NCBI RefSeq assembly: GCF_963678635.1
Contig: NC_087071.1
Location: forward strand, 36,354,438-36,418,437
Reading direction: 5' to 3'
DNA: 64,000 nt
From: Symsagittifera roscoffensis
Taxonomy: Eukaryota > Xenacoelomorpha > Acoela > Convolutidae
Position 1 is the stretch's first letter. Each line of letters begins with the position of its first letter. A program made the translations under genes and the position numbers. Positions 1 to 12,130 of the stretch are shown here, in pieces. The notes beneath the pieces were generated by a model. That model worked only from the letters and a program-made list of their open reading frames with translations, did no database searches and was not told where the DNA came from.

Positions 1-175
1 TTTAAGCTCCTAAAAACCGCGATTATTATTTTTTGTTTCCGTAAAAGCACAATTAAAAAGCAGCTATTGCGAAAATGTAATATTTTACCCGATGGCTTAA
101 GTTTATTTGAGAAGAAACCGTAACAAACTATGTTCTGATATTCATTATGTTAAGTGGCAACTTTTATCATTTCAG
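1..175 (+). other. ELP2: ELP2 intron (3' part)
   Basis: Intronic sequence ending in the acceptor TTTATCATTTCAG before the exon at 176. An open frame runs through from 107, but Elp2 homology starts only at the acceptor, so the upstream portion is read-through. Confidence 0.7.
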
Positions 176-3100
176 GAAATCGGCAGACCTCAAATTCACG
201 GCCACGAAATGAACAATCTCTCGCTTCTAAATGACGTCACACTGGTTTCATGTGGGGACGAGAAAGTAGTGAGAGTATTTGACTGTACTTCAACTTTCAC
301 TGAAGTTTTCGACACATTTAGCCCGAAGTGTAGATTACAAGTTCCGAAGGGTGTTGAGATATCGAAAACGGCGGCGGTTCCCGCTTTGGGTAAGAACGAT
401 CTTGGAGTTTTTAGTTTTCCAGCCTTGTTTTGCCCCTTCGAGCTTTCGACTTGATTTGGTTTTAATATTCCTCAAGATGACATAGTTACCGAATACCATT
501 TAGAGCAAAAAGTATGCCAACAAATGATAATGCAACATAGTTAGAATTCAAAGAGGAAATTAGCTCGGTTAATGGTCAATGACCCACGATTAAAATCTAC
601 GTGCATGCAACGTTTTTTTGGCTCGCAATTCTTCTGATTTTCTTTGTTTTAGGTCTTTCGAACAAAGGTTTTGAAGATCCCGACCATTCAATACACCAAT
701 TCGCCCATCAAAAGACGTTTACGAACAATAGCAACAGCGATGGAAACGAACTGGCGTCTCTTTTCACGAATTCCCATTTGCCAGAAAACACTCTGTGGAG
801 TGAGAAGATTAAACTGTACGGACATGGGAATGAAGTGTATTGTTTGACCAGCTGCTATTCGGACAGGGCGAAACTGATTGCCTCTGCTTGCAAGGTGAGA
901 AGCTTTAGATTTCGAACAGAATTTCGTGGTAAAGAAAGTAATTGAAGAGTTCCAACTCTTAGCCGAAATTTAGTTTTTTGAAATGTAAGAGCAGATTTAA
1001 TTGTTAATAAAAATATGAGTAATTTTAAGGGTAAAGTTTGAATAGAAAAATAGTTTTAAGATTTTCTGTTTGAATAGTTTTAAGATTTTCTGTTTAAATA
1101 GAAAATAGTTTTGAATAGAAAAATAGTTTGGATTTAGCATAATAACACATGCGATGCTTGAGCCTTCTTCCAGGTACATGAATAATAGGAAAAACTTCCT
1201 TTATCAAACGTCCTTCGGTTTGAACAAAAACCCTGGCTATGATGATGAATGGCACCACAATTTTTTCATCAAAGGTCACAAATCTTTTTCACCATAAGTA
1301 CTTTTAATTGTTCAGGCAACTTCGATTGACACAGCCTGTATACTTCTATGGCAGTATGGATCCTCCTCGGACCAAATTGACCTCATAGACAATCAGGGAG
1401 GTCAAGGTCACACACTAACGGTCACTGACCTCAATTTCTCTCCAGATTCGAATTTCCTGCTGTCGGTGTCAAGAGATAGAAGCTACTGTGTGTTCGCTGT
1501 GTTGCCGAATCGGGAAGAGAATAAATCGTAAGATTTAAATGAGAATAGTTATCTATTTATGCATGAATTCTTTTGCTTCTAACTGAAATGGCGTTTCTCG
1601 AAACTATTTTATATATTTCCGATTTTTAAAAATTATCCTTAAACCTGTCAGTATGAACCGTTGAACAGATGACAATATTTTTTCGCTGATGTCATTTTGT
1701 CATACTAACAAGCTTCAGACAACTTTGCTGTATAAATTTACCAGGATACGCAAATTCGAAAAAGCCAATGAACTATAATGTCTTAATGTTTAATTATCAA
1801 TGAAAATAGTGAAGACAGTTATTGAGGTCTTGTTTTTTTTCCAGCAAAAGATCTTAATATGCTGAAATAACACCATCGGGCGTAGTGTAATAGTACGACT
1901 ATTCTTTGTTTCCCAACCTAAGTCTCAAATATTGGTGCTACTTTTGGTGCATCGCGTTGGCAATTTATTAGCATATTTAGCTGCCTTATTTGTGGCTAGT
2001 GTTATTTAATTGTCGAGCGACCATGGCGCAGATGCGAGGAAAGTGGATTCTTTTAAATCTTTGGTCATAAGAAGATCGAATCTGCCACAGCAAAAGTTCT
2101 ATTTTTCAGGGCTTATTTTTGTTTTTCTTATGTCATTTTATAGAGCTCTTCTTTGTCGCTCTCTCGCTTATGTTTGCGAAGCGTAGCTTAGCCCCTGTGT
2201 GTCAGAAGTGCGTTCATTTATTTTAATCTGTCAGTAATTTATCTGTCAGTGCCAGCAAATGAATATCAGTGCCAAAGGTTTGCCAGTAATTTGAGCAGCA
2301 GCTCTGACAGTTTTTTTCAAGCATTTGTTAGAGAATATATGTTCTAGATCAATTAGGAGCCGATGAACACCTCAAATTCTTAAATAAGTTGTGATGATAT
2401 TTTTTTCCGAAAGAGTCTTAAAGTTTGTTCAGGCTCAAGTTTACTTCTTCGCGGTTTAACTTTTAATTTCTTTCTCAGTTCAGTCCATTTCCTTCGTTGA
2501 GAGGAAGGCAAACTGCACTATCAAACAGCGAAAGTGTCAAGGTCGCCAAAAACGTGATCGACTTTTTATTTTAAGACGGAAGTTAATTCTCAGATTTCCC
2601 AGCGAATTAAAAGTTATACTTATTGATCAAGTTTTCTCGCAGTGCGAATATCAGTGCCGTCACTGACAGCTTTTTTTAGACAACCTGGCCACCCTATTAA
2701 TGCACTTATGTAACACTAGTGGACAAAAGGCAGTTTGAAATTAATCAAGCAGGGAAACGCAATCAATATGTGATTTTTTTCTGGAACTCATACTGGGTTT
2801 TTTCACGCCGCAGAGAAAAAATATGTTGCAGATGAACTTAAAAGAACTTTAAACCAAGACGTTCTTTTAGTTTCGAAAATGGATTTAAATTTTCAGAACT
2901 GCCAGTGGAATTCTCGATATTCACACAGCTTCAACGTGATATATTTTCCCCAAAACTCGAATGTTGAAAATGTTCAGAATTAAGTCAGTCACTTTTTTCC
3001 CTTGAGTTCATTGAAACTATCCAACTGTCTTCTAGCATTTTTTACCACCATATGATTGTGAACATCAGGATTTTTCAAAATTTTTTGGAATTTAAAAAGC

Positions 3101-3740
3101 TCAAAATAGTTAGAGAAAAAGCTGCTGATTGAAAAAAATTTTCAGGTGTTTTCAACTCGCGCTGCAGCACAAAGTAGAGCATCACAAGAGAATTATCTGG
3201 AAAAGTTGCTGGCTCAAACAAGATAAACCAAATCAATATTCGTTCTTGACAGCATCGCGCGACAAGTCCATAGCTCTGTGGAATTTTTCCAAGATATCTG
3301 ACTTCAATTTTGATTGGCTGGCGAAAATTACCAATGAGAATGAAATTGAAGCGACGAATGAGCTTATTGTAAAACCCGAGTTGAATTGCAAGCACACGTT
3401 TTCGAGTGGTGTTACGGCCTTAGACGTTGTTAATGTTATTATCGATGGATCAGAAAAATATCATTTGGTGTCTGTTGGATTGGAAACAGGTCTTATTTTG
3501 TTGCTTAAACTTCAGGAAACGGACTCGAAAGTGAACAAGTGTGAATTTGAGACTATAAAAAAGCTTGATGAGTTCAATTCACATGTTTTGGATGTAAATT
3601 GCGTCAAGTTTAGCTCGCGAGAATTTGTTGTCAAGGAGAGTGCTTCCGAAGAACGAGATTATGATGAAAATTGTTTATGGTTAACAACTGCATCAAATGA
3701 TCATATTGTGAAGCTATTTAAAATCGAAATGATGAGTTGA
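176..3740 (+). CDS. ELP2: Elongator complex protein 2, C-terminal half (5' end outside window)
   Basis: Four exons can be joined in frame: 176-389, 653-894, 1316-1527 and 3146-3740, with stop TGA at 3738-3740. All introns are GT-AG and phases agree (1263 nt, 420 residues). Elp2 is the WD40 scaffold of Elongator, which modifies wobble uridines of tRNAs. Recognisable Elp2 landmarks are RPQIHGHE near the start, a WD blade with [20 protein letters not shown] across the first junction, [49 protein letters not shown] and a final blade ending [11 protein letters not shown]. These follow the order seen in animal and plant Elp2, roughly the second half of the usual ~800-residue protein. Upstream exons lie left of base 1. 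The last intron (1528-3145) is long and repeat-rich. The gene is outside the duplicated blocks and appears single copy here. Confidence 0.93.
1528..3145 (+). other. Long ELP2 intron containing a dispersed repeat module
   Basis: GTAAGA donor after base 1527 and TTTTCAG acceptor before 3146. No coding potential is seen. About 2430-2640 carries a degenerate copy of the repeat module that recurs through 4.6-13.8 kb (GGCTCAA, then AGGCAAA, AACGTGAT, and TTCCCAGCG). The remainder is AT-rich with no recognised feature. Confidence 0.6.
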
Positions 3741-4995
3741 GTTTTTGAAAATTAAGTTTACTTTTGTTTTGTCCGATTTGAGTTTTTGTCTGAGGTTTTG
3801 TTTTGAAGGTGGTTGTTTTTTCAAAACGAAATTTTTTTAAATTTTAGTGCGTTTTCCTATTTTGGCATTAGTTGTGCAAAATGGAGCTTCACTTGTGCTG
3901 AAAATTAAAATTAATTCTGTCTTGTTACAAAATTGTTTGAAGCAAAAGTTTGAAAAATTACTAAGTTTCTGATTATTTGAACAGCTGTTTTGCCAAATAT
4001 TCTGCTGTTGAAGATTCAAAAATTGAAAATGAAGTTTTTCTTTTCAGTCCTTGGTGGTCAACATGTTTCCATAAGTTTTGAAACTGATGTTATGATTTTG
4101 ATAAATTCAGGTACATATAACCAATGTATTTTTGCAATTTTTCATCGAACAATTGGTTTCAGATAGCAGTGAATGTCAAGTTAATTATCTTCAAGTGTGT
4201 CAATAATTGATAAAAATGGATGACATCTATCAGATTGAGTTCAGCCTGAAAATCGCATTGGGACAAAATGAGTCGTAAGAATTTAAGCTTTTTTTTCAGA
4301 AAAAAGTCTACGATTTTACACTGTCTCCGATCACCAGCAAAACTTAAGGCTTGAAGGCGATCCAAGAAAACCTCAATATTACAGACTAATCATTTGGTTT
4401 ACTTGGTTGTGTAATAATTACGCTGGTCATTAGCATTGTTATTAAATCGGAATACAGATCTTTTTCGGGTTAACAGTTGGTTTTAAATTTTTTCCTGCTG
4501 TTGACTATGTTTACATTTGAGCATTGGTAAAATTCAACGATGTGATCAAAAATTTGAGAAAGTACAATTCGATGATTGGCTAAAGAGAATAAAGCATGAG
4601 TTCCCAGCGGAGTAAAAACTTTACCTACGGATCCAGTTTTTTCAATTTGAGTTTTCTTTTGAGTTTTTCAATTTGAGTTTTTAATTTATCAAAACAGTGT
4701 CAATCACAAATTTTTCCTGAAGCTTAGAGCTGGAAAATGTTTTTTTTTGAAATTCTTTAAGTTTTTTTTTTAAAACGAGTTTGTTTGTATTTTCTTGCGT
4801 TTATTGACTCTTTTCCAACTTCCTGTTGGCTATGTTTTATATTTTACTATATATCGTACGAAGGAAAGTTTTCATGTACGACACTTCTTATCCCTGGTTC
4901 TACATAACTTCCTGTTTTTTTCTTTTTTGTTCGATTATAAGGTTGATTCGTCTCAAATTTTTTGAGCTATCTTGTCGGCTTAGTCCATTGACTTT
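3741..4995. other. Intergenic region downstream of ELP2
   Basis: No gene is recognised. Fragments of the dispersed module appear at about 4600-4700 (TTCCCAGCGGAGTAAAAACT) and 4790-4830 (GCGTTTATTGACTCTTTTCC then GTTGGCTATG). The left border of duplicated block 1 is at about 4996. Confidence 0.5.
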
Positions 4996-6509
4996 GCGTT
5001 GCTTGAAAGTAAAATGTATTTTCTGTTTTCCTCGAAGGTGGGATAATTGTTCAAAATTTAATAACTTGTTTTTCATAACACAAATTTTGTTTTCGGCTTA
5101 ACTGGCGTCTGTCCCTATTTAATTAGTTTAGTTCTGCTAAATTTTCCTGTTCGCTTATTTAACGCTGGCAATTGTGTTTCTTGACATTTTTGTTTTTCTC
5201 AAATCGAATGTCTTTTGGTTATTTTCCATATTTTTTTTCGATTTTTGTTGATGTGTAAATGATTCTTCTTTTTCTGTGTACCTGGTGCATAAATATTTCC
5301 CTTATGACAGTAATTAATAGTAGCAGATTTGCGCCACTCCTCGAAAGGACTCGACCCCCTGAACCCTTAAGGGATTCGGCCACCAATCAATACTATTTTA
5401 CGACGTCCATTTTAAGTTGACCGACCTCAAAACTTTTCCAAAGGTGCCTTGGACGTCAATATACACAGACTTTGAGATGGAAAGGATTCGGCGCCGAATC
5501 AACCCTTTGTCCAAAAATGTCAGAACCGAATTCTTTATTTTTTTAGCCTGAAAGTTTTCAAGCGGTGTAAAGTTTGCCAGCGGCTGGCTCCTACCCTCCT
5601 GAATCCTGCGAAAATGCTAAGTCCTGCCTGTTCATAGAGATGAAATTCGAAGCAACCAGTGCCTTGACACGGTTTTCTATGGCAAAAATGGGTTTAAAAC
5701 TAGTTGATCTAAGTGTCAATAGACGAAGTGAAGACACTTGTTTACGTCGTGTTGTGTTTTTTTCAGGTAAAGTCCTAGAAGCTCCAATTTGAATTGAGAC
5801 AGGCTAATTGGTCACAATATTTCCCCACTAGACTGAAATGTTTTTCGGTGCTTCCTGTTTGATTATCAAGTTAATTTTTTTATCAAGTGTTATTGAATGA
5901 ACTGCTTTTTTGAATCTAAACTTGTTTTTGTTTTTTTCGCTTTTTTTTAGGAAAAAGGAAAATTAGTTCAAGCTCAAATTTGGTATTCGCGCTATGACTT
6001 TTTGACTTGACTTCTTTTGAAGTTCAATTCAAATTTATTGCTAAAATGAAGGCAAATTACGCTCTCTATTTACGGAATGGCGCAACGTAATGCAATCTAG
6101 TTCTAATTTTTGAATGGATTTCAGTTTTCCGAAGTCTCCGATGATTGAACAAGAGATTGCCTTTTAATCCAGTTTTCTCTAATTGTTTTAATTACCGAAT
6201 TCTAAGCTAAAACGTGATATATTTGTTCTTCGAAATTCAAAAACAATTCAACCTTCTTTTGGGTTCTTTAAATTTGAGCAGGGGTAAAATTCAATGATGT
6301 GATCAAAAGTTGTATAAAGTAAAGTTCGGTGAGCGGTAAAAAGAGAAAAAGCCTGAACACTTTGTTTTAGAACCTTGTGCGATTAATTACAAACACTCCA
6401 TCGATGGTACCTAGTAATGAACTAGCACCCCTATAATGAAAGAAATCAATGGTTAAGCATGGATGAGTCTTACTCCCAATGAAAAATAACCCCCTTCCCC
6501 TTTTGCAAA
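4996..6509. other. Upstream flank of RRP7 copy 1
   Basis: No gene is recognised. Short open frames here are not preserved in block 2. About 310 bp (5114-5423) is absent from block 2 at 32743. A dispersed module copy lies at 5970-6200. The RRP7 promoter is presumably in the last few hundred bases, but no TATA box could be assigned. Confidence 0.5.
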
Positions 6510-8705
6510 ATGCTTGGCGTTCTTAATCGAACATATAATACCATGTGTTTAAATGAGTTTCGAATATTGGATAAAATCTGCTTTAGGTTTGCTCCTGGGT
6601 CGAAAAACTCGAAAGTTCTGAAAAAATATCCTATGTTTGCGAAAGTATGCGACAGTATACCAAAACTTCTAGACATCCGAACCGAAGACTTCAACTCAGC
6701 CATGAAAATTACAAATGTTCCTTTTTTCTTAGACGATGATGTGCTTAAAAAATTTCTGACAGCGAGAGCTGATTGCTTTTATACTGATTTGAAAATCTTC
6801 AAGGACGACCAAGATTTCACAAGAAGATCAAAATACGTTCTTTTTGCATGTGAAACAGGCGCTGTGCAATGTTTGTTGTTTATCAAAGGCGTCGCTTTGA
6901 ACGATTCCTTTCAATTGAATCTGGACCCAAATTCAGTCGGTGGTTCAGCTTACTACTGCAAACAATATCAAAGTCAGTTTTTACAATCGCAGCAAACTCT
7001 AAAGAGTGAAATAACAGAATGGCTTGAAAAGTTTTCACGTGAGGAGGAAAAAGAGAAGGAAAAGATAAGAAAAGGAGTGAAAAAAGTACGAGAAGGAATG
7101 AACAGAGAAGTTGAATACGACGAAGATGGGTTTGAAAAGGTGGGAAACGGTAATGCCGATAATGACGATGACGAAGGCTGGACGGTTGTAAGTCGACATG
7201 GGAAACGAAAAGCTAAAAATAGAGGAACAGCGTTCACGCAGCGAAATCAAGCACGAGCCCAGAAAGCGGTAAGAGATGTGTTCAAGAGTCGATTAATGTG
7301 TTAATAAAAAATTTGCCTATAATCTATAATTATTTTTTCATCGAAATTCAAAGAGTTTTCAGGGCCATGTATTTTTTCTTTAAAATTCGAAGTTGAAGTT
7401 TTCCATGAAACAAGTCAGTTTTTTTTCTGTTTCCTGCGTCGTTTATTTACTCTTTACCAGCTGTTTTTGGCTATGGACTATCATTAGAGTTTTGGGTTGG
7501 ATAGCTGAGATATTTCGTCACCTTTGCAATCACTAGGTTCCCTGATTGGTAATTTCTTATGGCACTCATTTTAATTTAACAAGTTTTCGAATTTATGAGA
7601 TTTCAATATAGTTCAGCGATCAATCCACTTTAACATCTGCAGGCAGATACTAACAACATCAGTACACTAGTTACAACACAAGTCGCACAATTTAGAGCAA
7701 ATTTATTGAATTAATAGTTTTTGAGACTTTTTTAATACCTTAGAAGATTGCGACTCTTCGAGATCAATTGTAAAATGAGACTTAATTTGCGATTTCAATT
7801 TCCCGTAGTTGAAACTCTTTTCTAGGTCGTGATGAGTTTTTTTAAAAATTTTTCAGAAGTCCTAAAAGACATTAATAACTGCAAACGTGTATTCGTTTAG
7901 TTTAATGCATTTAAGAATGCTCATAGCTCTGTGTGCACTTTTTGAGTTCAATTCAAGTTCATTTGCTAAAAGTTAGGCTTTCCAATTACGAAAGAAATGG
8001 CGCAAAAACGCGATCGATTTCCAGTTTCGGAACTGGAATTAATTGATGGTTTTCCCAGCGGAATTACAAATTAACCTAATACGTCGCTTTAAGTACTTAA
8101 GTTGTTTTTCTAAAATTGTTCGTGAAATTTCAAGCTTTGAGGACAACTATTGTTTTCTTTGAAAATTGAAATTTTTTTTTCATGTTTCTTTGCTTTCATT
8201 GAATCTTTTCCAAGTCTCTGTTGGCTATGTTATTTTTGTTTGATGATTTGAGTTTTGGCAAAATTTTTGGACTCAATGTAAGTGTTTTTGTATGCGTAAG
8301 TGCAACTGAGCGGGTGAATTAACCCATTTTTTAAAGCGAGCAAAAAATAATTTCTATCAAAATTGAACTGAGGCAGGCTAAGTGGTTCCAATTAATTTCC
8401 TGCTGGCTCATTTCAGTTTTTCTGTTTTAACTTTTTGAAGATGATTTTCTTATTCTGCCTTTTCCTGCACTTTTTTTTATTTTTTCCATTTTGTGTTTGC
8501 GAAGTGCAGATAGTGTTAAATTGATGTTTCTGTTTAGATTGCATTCCAACGGCACAAAAAACACATAATAAATTTCTATGCCAATCATCTGAAGAGCAAG
8601 AAGGAAAAACACATGCAAGAACTGAAAAGCCGATTCGAAAGAGACAAATTGATTGTGGAAAGAATGAAAGCGACGAATAGAAAATTCAATCCAGGTCTTA
8701 CTTGA
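6510..8705 (+). CDS. RRP7: RRP7-family ribosomal RNA processing protein (intact copy)
   Basis: Two exons, 6510-7268 and 8538-8705, joined in phase 0 by a GCG/GTAAGAG donor and a TGTTTAG acceptor, encode 308 residues (human RRP7A is about 280). Rrp7 acts in the nucleolus in early assembly of the small ribosomal subunit. An RRM-like region spans about residues 64-130 (ITNVPFFLDDDVLKKFL, then YVLFACETGAVQCLLFIKG). A basic/acidic linker follows, then DEGWTVVSRHGKRK (about 221-234). The exon 2 tail has the family ending: HIINFYANHLKSKKEKH, FERDKLIVERMKA and NRKFNP. The first ATG (6510) gives MLGV; an alternative Met is residue 12. AATAAA occurs at 8896-8901. Another AATAAA at 7303-7308, just after the intron read-through stop, could allow a shorter transcript. 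Confidence 0.9.
7269..8537 (+). other. RRP7 copy 1 intron
   Basis: GTAAGAG donor, TTTCTGTTTAG acceptor. It holds one copy of the dispersed repeat module (about 7930-8240: AGGCTTTCCAATTACG, GGCGCAAAAACGCGATCG, TTTTCCCAGCGGAATTAC, GTTGGCTATG) and a possible intronic poly(A) signal near its start. Confidence 0.6.
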
Positions 8706-10451
8706 GGATTGTGAATATTCTGGGGATGGAGTTTAAAATGAAAGTTGTGAGGCCAGGAGAACAATGGAGATGGTTTGACAAAAACAGAAGAAAGCTTAAA
8801 AATAACTAGAAAAAAAACGAACTTGAAACAATTAGAAAAACAAACATTTGATTTAAGACAAATATTTTTCGTGGATTAATGTTTAAAAAAGTGCAAATAA
8901 ACATCAAGTGTAAGCAACCCTCAATAGAAGCTCGAAGAAAAGATTGCCCATTATTGTTGACGGGTGCATGATTGTTTCGCACGAAATATTCAATCTATAA
9001 AAGTCAGTTAATTTTTTGGAATGATGCGACAGAAAACTAAATGCGGACGTCTGAGATTGCAGTTGATTTTGGTTAAAATTTAGATTTCCGCCAAGTTTTT
9101 TCTAAGTGCCCAGTGAAGAAAAGTAACATGTATTTTCCCAGGCGACTTAAGCACAAATTTTTCAACACAAATTTGAAATAATGTAATTCTGATAATCAAA
9201 ATTTTCATTTATTCATCCAAGCAGTATTCTCAAAAGAAAAAAGAGTTTTCTTTTTTCCCAAATTTTTGGATGAATCAATCAAAAGTGAGAGTATCAAATA
9301 CTATACCCAGTGTTTGAACTCTATAATTTTTCTACCAGGTTACGAAACTGGCTCATAGTGTAAGTTTTTAATCACTTCGGAAATTCTTGAAAGTTAACAT
9401 TAGGAGAGAGTTTAGGTAAAAGTTAACATTAGGTAAAAGTTAACATTAGGAGAGGGTACCACAAATAATCATCAGAATCCAATTTATCATATTAAAACCC
9501 TTTCAGTCCTGATTTGAACAAAATCAAAAAATTTCCAAAAAAAACTTCCAGTGTCGAAAAAAACCGGCTTAAAATTTTTAATTTTTTAGTCTAATTTCGA
9601 GCAAATAAAGATTTTTCCTCTAATTTGTAACGGGCTTATAAGTGTTAGTTTTGAATTTCACTTAAAAAACTAACTATTACTTAGTTTTATTTATCAAATT
9701 ATTTACCAGAAGTTCTTTAGACGGTTCCTGAGAATAAAATTTTCGGATCAAAATTTTTTTTGCTCTTCAAATTTGTTTTTGAAAAAGTATTATATTTGAT
9801 GTGCAGTACTGTTATCGAATACACATAATTTGCTATTTGCTTTTGCGATCGAAATTCTTGGCTTTCATTAGAATCTATCGTCACACTAAAAAGAAAAAAC
9901 GACGCAATTAAAAAAAACTTGTAGATTTTTAGTAGTTTTTTAACTATATGGTCAGAACTTTCTGTGCAACTTGCATAGCAACCGGTTAGCCTTGTTTGCA
10001 TTTATTCAGATTCAAACTTTTTTTAACCTTCCATATTGGAAAGGTCGCAGGATGACCAGACTTGCTCTGCACATTTCTTCATTTTTTTGCAAAAGTAAAT
10101 TAACTATGATCGGCTCTGGCTTCTGTCCCAATTTTGTTGGCTTACTTCCAATAGCTTTTTATTTTAAATTTTTGTTCGGCAGAGGAATTAAAAGTTCATT
10201 TATCTATTCATTTTCTGTACTCTGAACTATAGTAGAAAGAAAAATACTTGCTTGTGTGGCTCGCGAGTCATTTTATATCGTTTTAACACTATCATCAGCT
10301 TACGAATCTTCTTTTTTTCTAATCTAACTCGCAAATAAAAGCGTTGATTAAAAATGTTCACTAGTTTGGAAATTTCACTCTTGCATTGAAAATTTCATAT
10401 TATCGATTCTCTGCTTTATTTGTGACTAGTGTTTAGCTATTACCAATCAAG
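8706..10451. other. Intergenic region between RRP7 copy 1 and tRNA-like sequence
   Basis: Aligns well with 43209-44842 in block 2. No coding sequence is recognised. A short direct repeat of AAAGTTAACATTAGG occurs around 9390-9450, where block 2 has only one such motif. Confidence 0.5.
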
Positions 10452-10528
10452 CTTCCGTGGCTGAGTGATTAGGGCGTGAGACTCTTAATCTCCCAGTCGC
10501 AGGTGGTTCGAATCTGACGTAGCCGAAG
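10452..10528 (+). tRNA. tRNA-Lys(CTT)-like sequence, possibly a pseudogene
   Basis: The 77 nt show a box A (TGGCTGAGTGA), an anticodon arm GAGA-CTCTTAA-TCTC with anticodon CTT, and a box B (GGTTCGAATC). The T stem CAGGT/ATCTG can form. The 3' acceptor strand reads ACG-TAGCC-GAAG, and only without the TAGCC insert would it pair with the 5' CTTCCGT. That suggests a decayed or tRNA-derived sequence rather than a certainly functional tRNA. Confidence 0.45.
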
Positions 10529-10569
10529 TTTTTTCTAATTCGAGTCATACTTCTAATTTTTCTTATCTA

Positions 10570-12130
10570 TCTATCTATTATTTATTTGGCGTTTCACGTG
10601 ACACATGTTTAAGAAGTCCCTATGTTGACGTGTTTAAGATGTCCCTATTTTTGCATGTTTAAGTTTTTTCAACGTATTATTTTTTGCATATTGAAAGAAA
10701 ATGTTTATGTACGTTTAAGCTATACCGTAGGTTTAAATGCTTAAGAAATTTCATTTGGCTCATGTTTAAGTCTGTTGGTCTGTTCAAAGGCCAAAAAATT
10801 GCAAGATTTGAAAATTTTATATAAACATACGTTCTATACAGTCCTATATAGTGGAGTGCTGTTAGGCTACATTTAGGGGTTGCAAATCTGGCGTTCAAGT
10901 ATGACTGCTCAAATCCTTATATTGTTCGAGATATGGCGTTTTTATGTTTTTTTTTTCAAAATTTGAAAGAAAAACCCAACCAAACTTGAATTCCTCAAAC
11001 CTATACTGGGGTGCTATCAGGGTATATTCAGGGGTTGCAAATCTCGCGTCCAAATGTGACTGCTCAAATCCTTTAGGTTTTCGAGAAATTGCGTTTTTTA
11101 TGATATTTTCATTTTTTTTTTCAAAAAAACTTAGGTGTAAAAAAAATTTAACCGAACTTCAATTTCTCAACCCTATAGTGGGGTGCTGTTAGGGTGCATT
11201 CAGAGGTTGCAAATCTGTAGTCCAAGTATGACTGCTCAAATCCTTTTGGTTATCAAGAAATGGCGTTTTTATGATTTTTTTCATGTTTTTTTTTCAAAAA
11301 AACCGAGATATAAAAAAACTAACCGAATTTGAGTTTCTGAACTTTATAGTGGGTTGCTGTCAGGGTACAGTCAGGAACTTTATATCTGGAGTCCAAGTAT
11401 GACTGCTCAAAGTCTTTTCGTTTTCGAAATATGGCGTTTTTTATGATTTTTTCATGTTTTTTTTTCTTTAAAAAAATAGATATAGAAAAAACTAGATAAA
11501 AAAAACGCTCAGAACTTCAATTTTTCAACCTTATAGTGGGTTACTGTCAGGTTTAATTCAGGTGTGGCAAATCTGGAGATCACCTCTGACTGCTCAAATC
11601 TATTTGGTTTTGAGAAATTGCGTTTTTTATGATTTTTTCATTTTTTTGTCAAGAAAACTTAGATATAAAAAAATTAACCGAACTTCAATTTCTCAACCCT
11701 ATAGTGGGGTGCTGTCAGGTTATATTCAGGGGTTGCAAATCTGGAGTCCAAGAATGTTTTTTTTTCAAAAAATTTAGATAAAAAAATTGACCTCACTTGA
11801 ATTTCTCAACCTTATAGAGGGTTGTTGTCAGGGTACATTCAGGGGTTGCAAATCTGGAGTCGAAGTAGAACTGCCCAAACCCTTTTAGTTTTCGAGATAT
11901 GGAGTTTTTTATGATTTTTTTTCTTCATTTTTTGTCAAAAAATTAAGATACAAAAAAAACATACCGATTTTGAATTTCTCAACCCTAAAGTGGGGTTTTG
12001 TCAGAGTCCATTTAGGGGTTGCAAATCTGGCGTCCAAGTATGTTTGCTCAAATCCTTTTATTTTTCTAGAATTTTGGTTTGTCTGTTTTCTGAAGACTTG
12101 GTTTTGTAGCACCGGAGGTGCAATTGACGC
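10570..12130. repeat. Copy 1-specific satellite array (about 8 units of ~170 bp)
   Basis: From about 10838 to 12060 a unit recurs with TATAGTGGGGTGCTGTCAGG, then GGGGTTGCAAATCTGG, TATGACTGCTCAAATCC, GAAATGGCGTTTTTTATG, a poly-T stretch and AACCGAACTTCAATTTCTCAA. I count about eight units, some truncated. It is preceded at 10.57-10.68 kb by short GTTTAAGATGTCCCTAT-like repeats. Block 2 joins the two flanks directly at about 44950 (TTTTTCTTATTGCTCTTTAA), so the whole 1.56 kb is absent there. Confidence 0.85.

Noticed and set aside
3075-3395. 106-codon open frame on the minus strand
   Set aside because: Lies antisense to the last ELP2 exon, which has clear homology and splice support.
5574-5792. 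72-codon plus frame upstream of RRP7
   Set aside because: Interrupted in block 2 by a changed frame and without recognisable domains.
6974-7250. Minus-strand serine/phenylalanine-rich frames
   Set aside because: Antisense shadow of the charged linker of RRP7; the same at 41484-41808.
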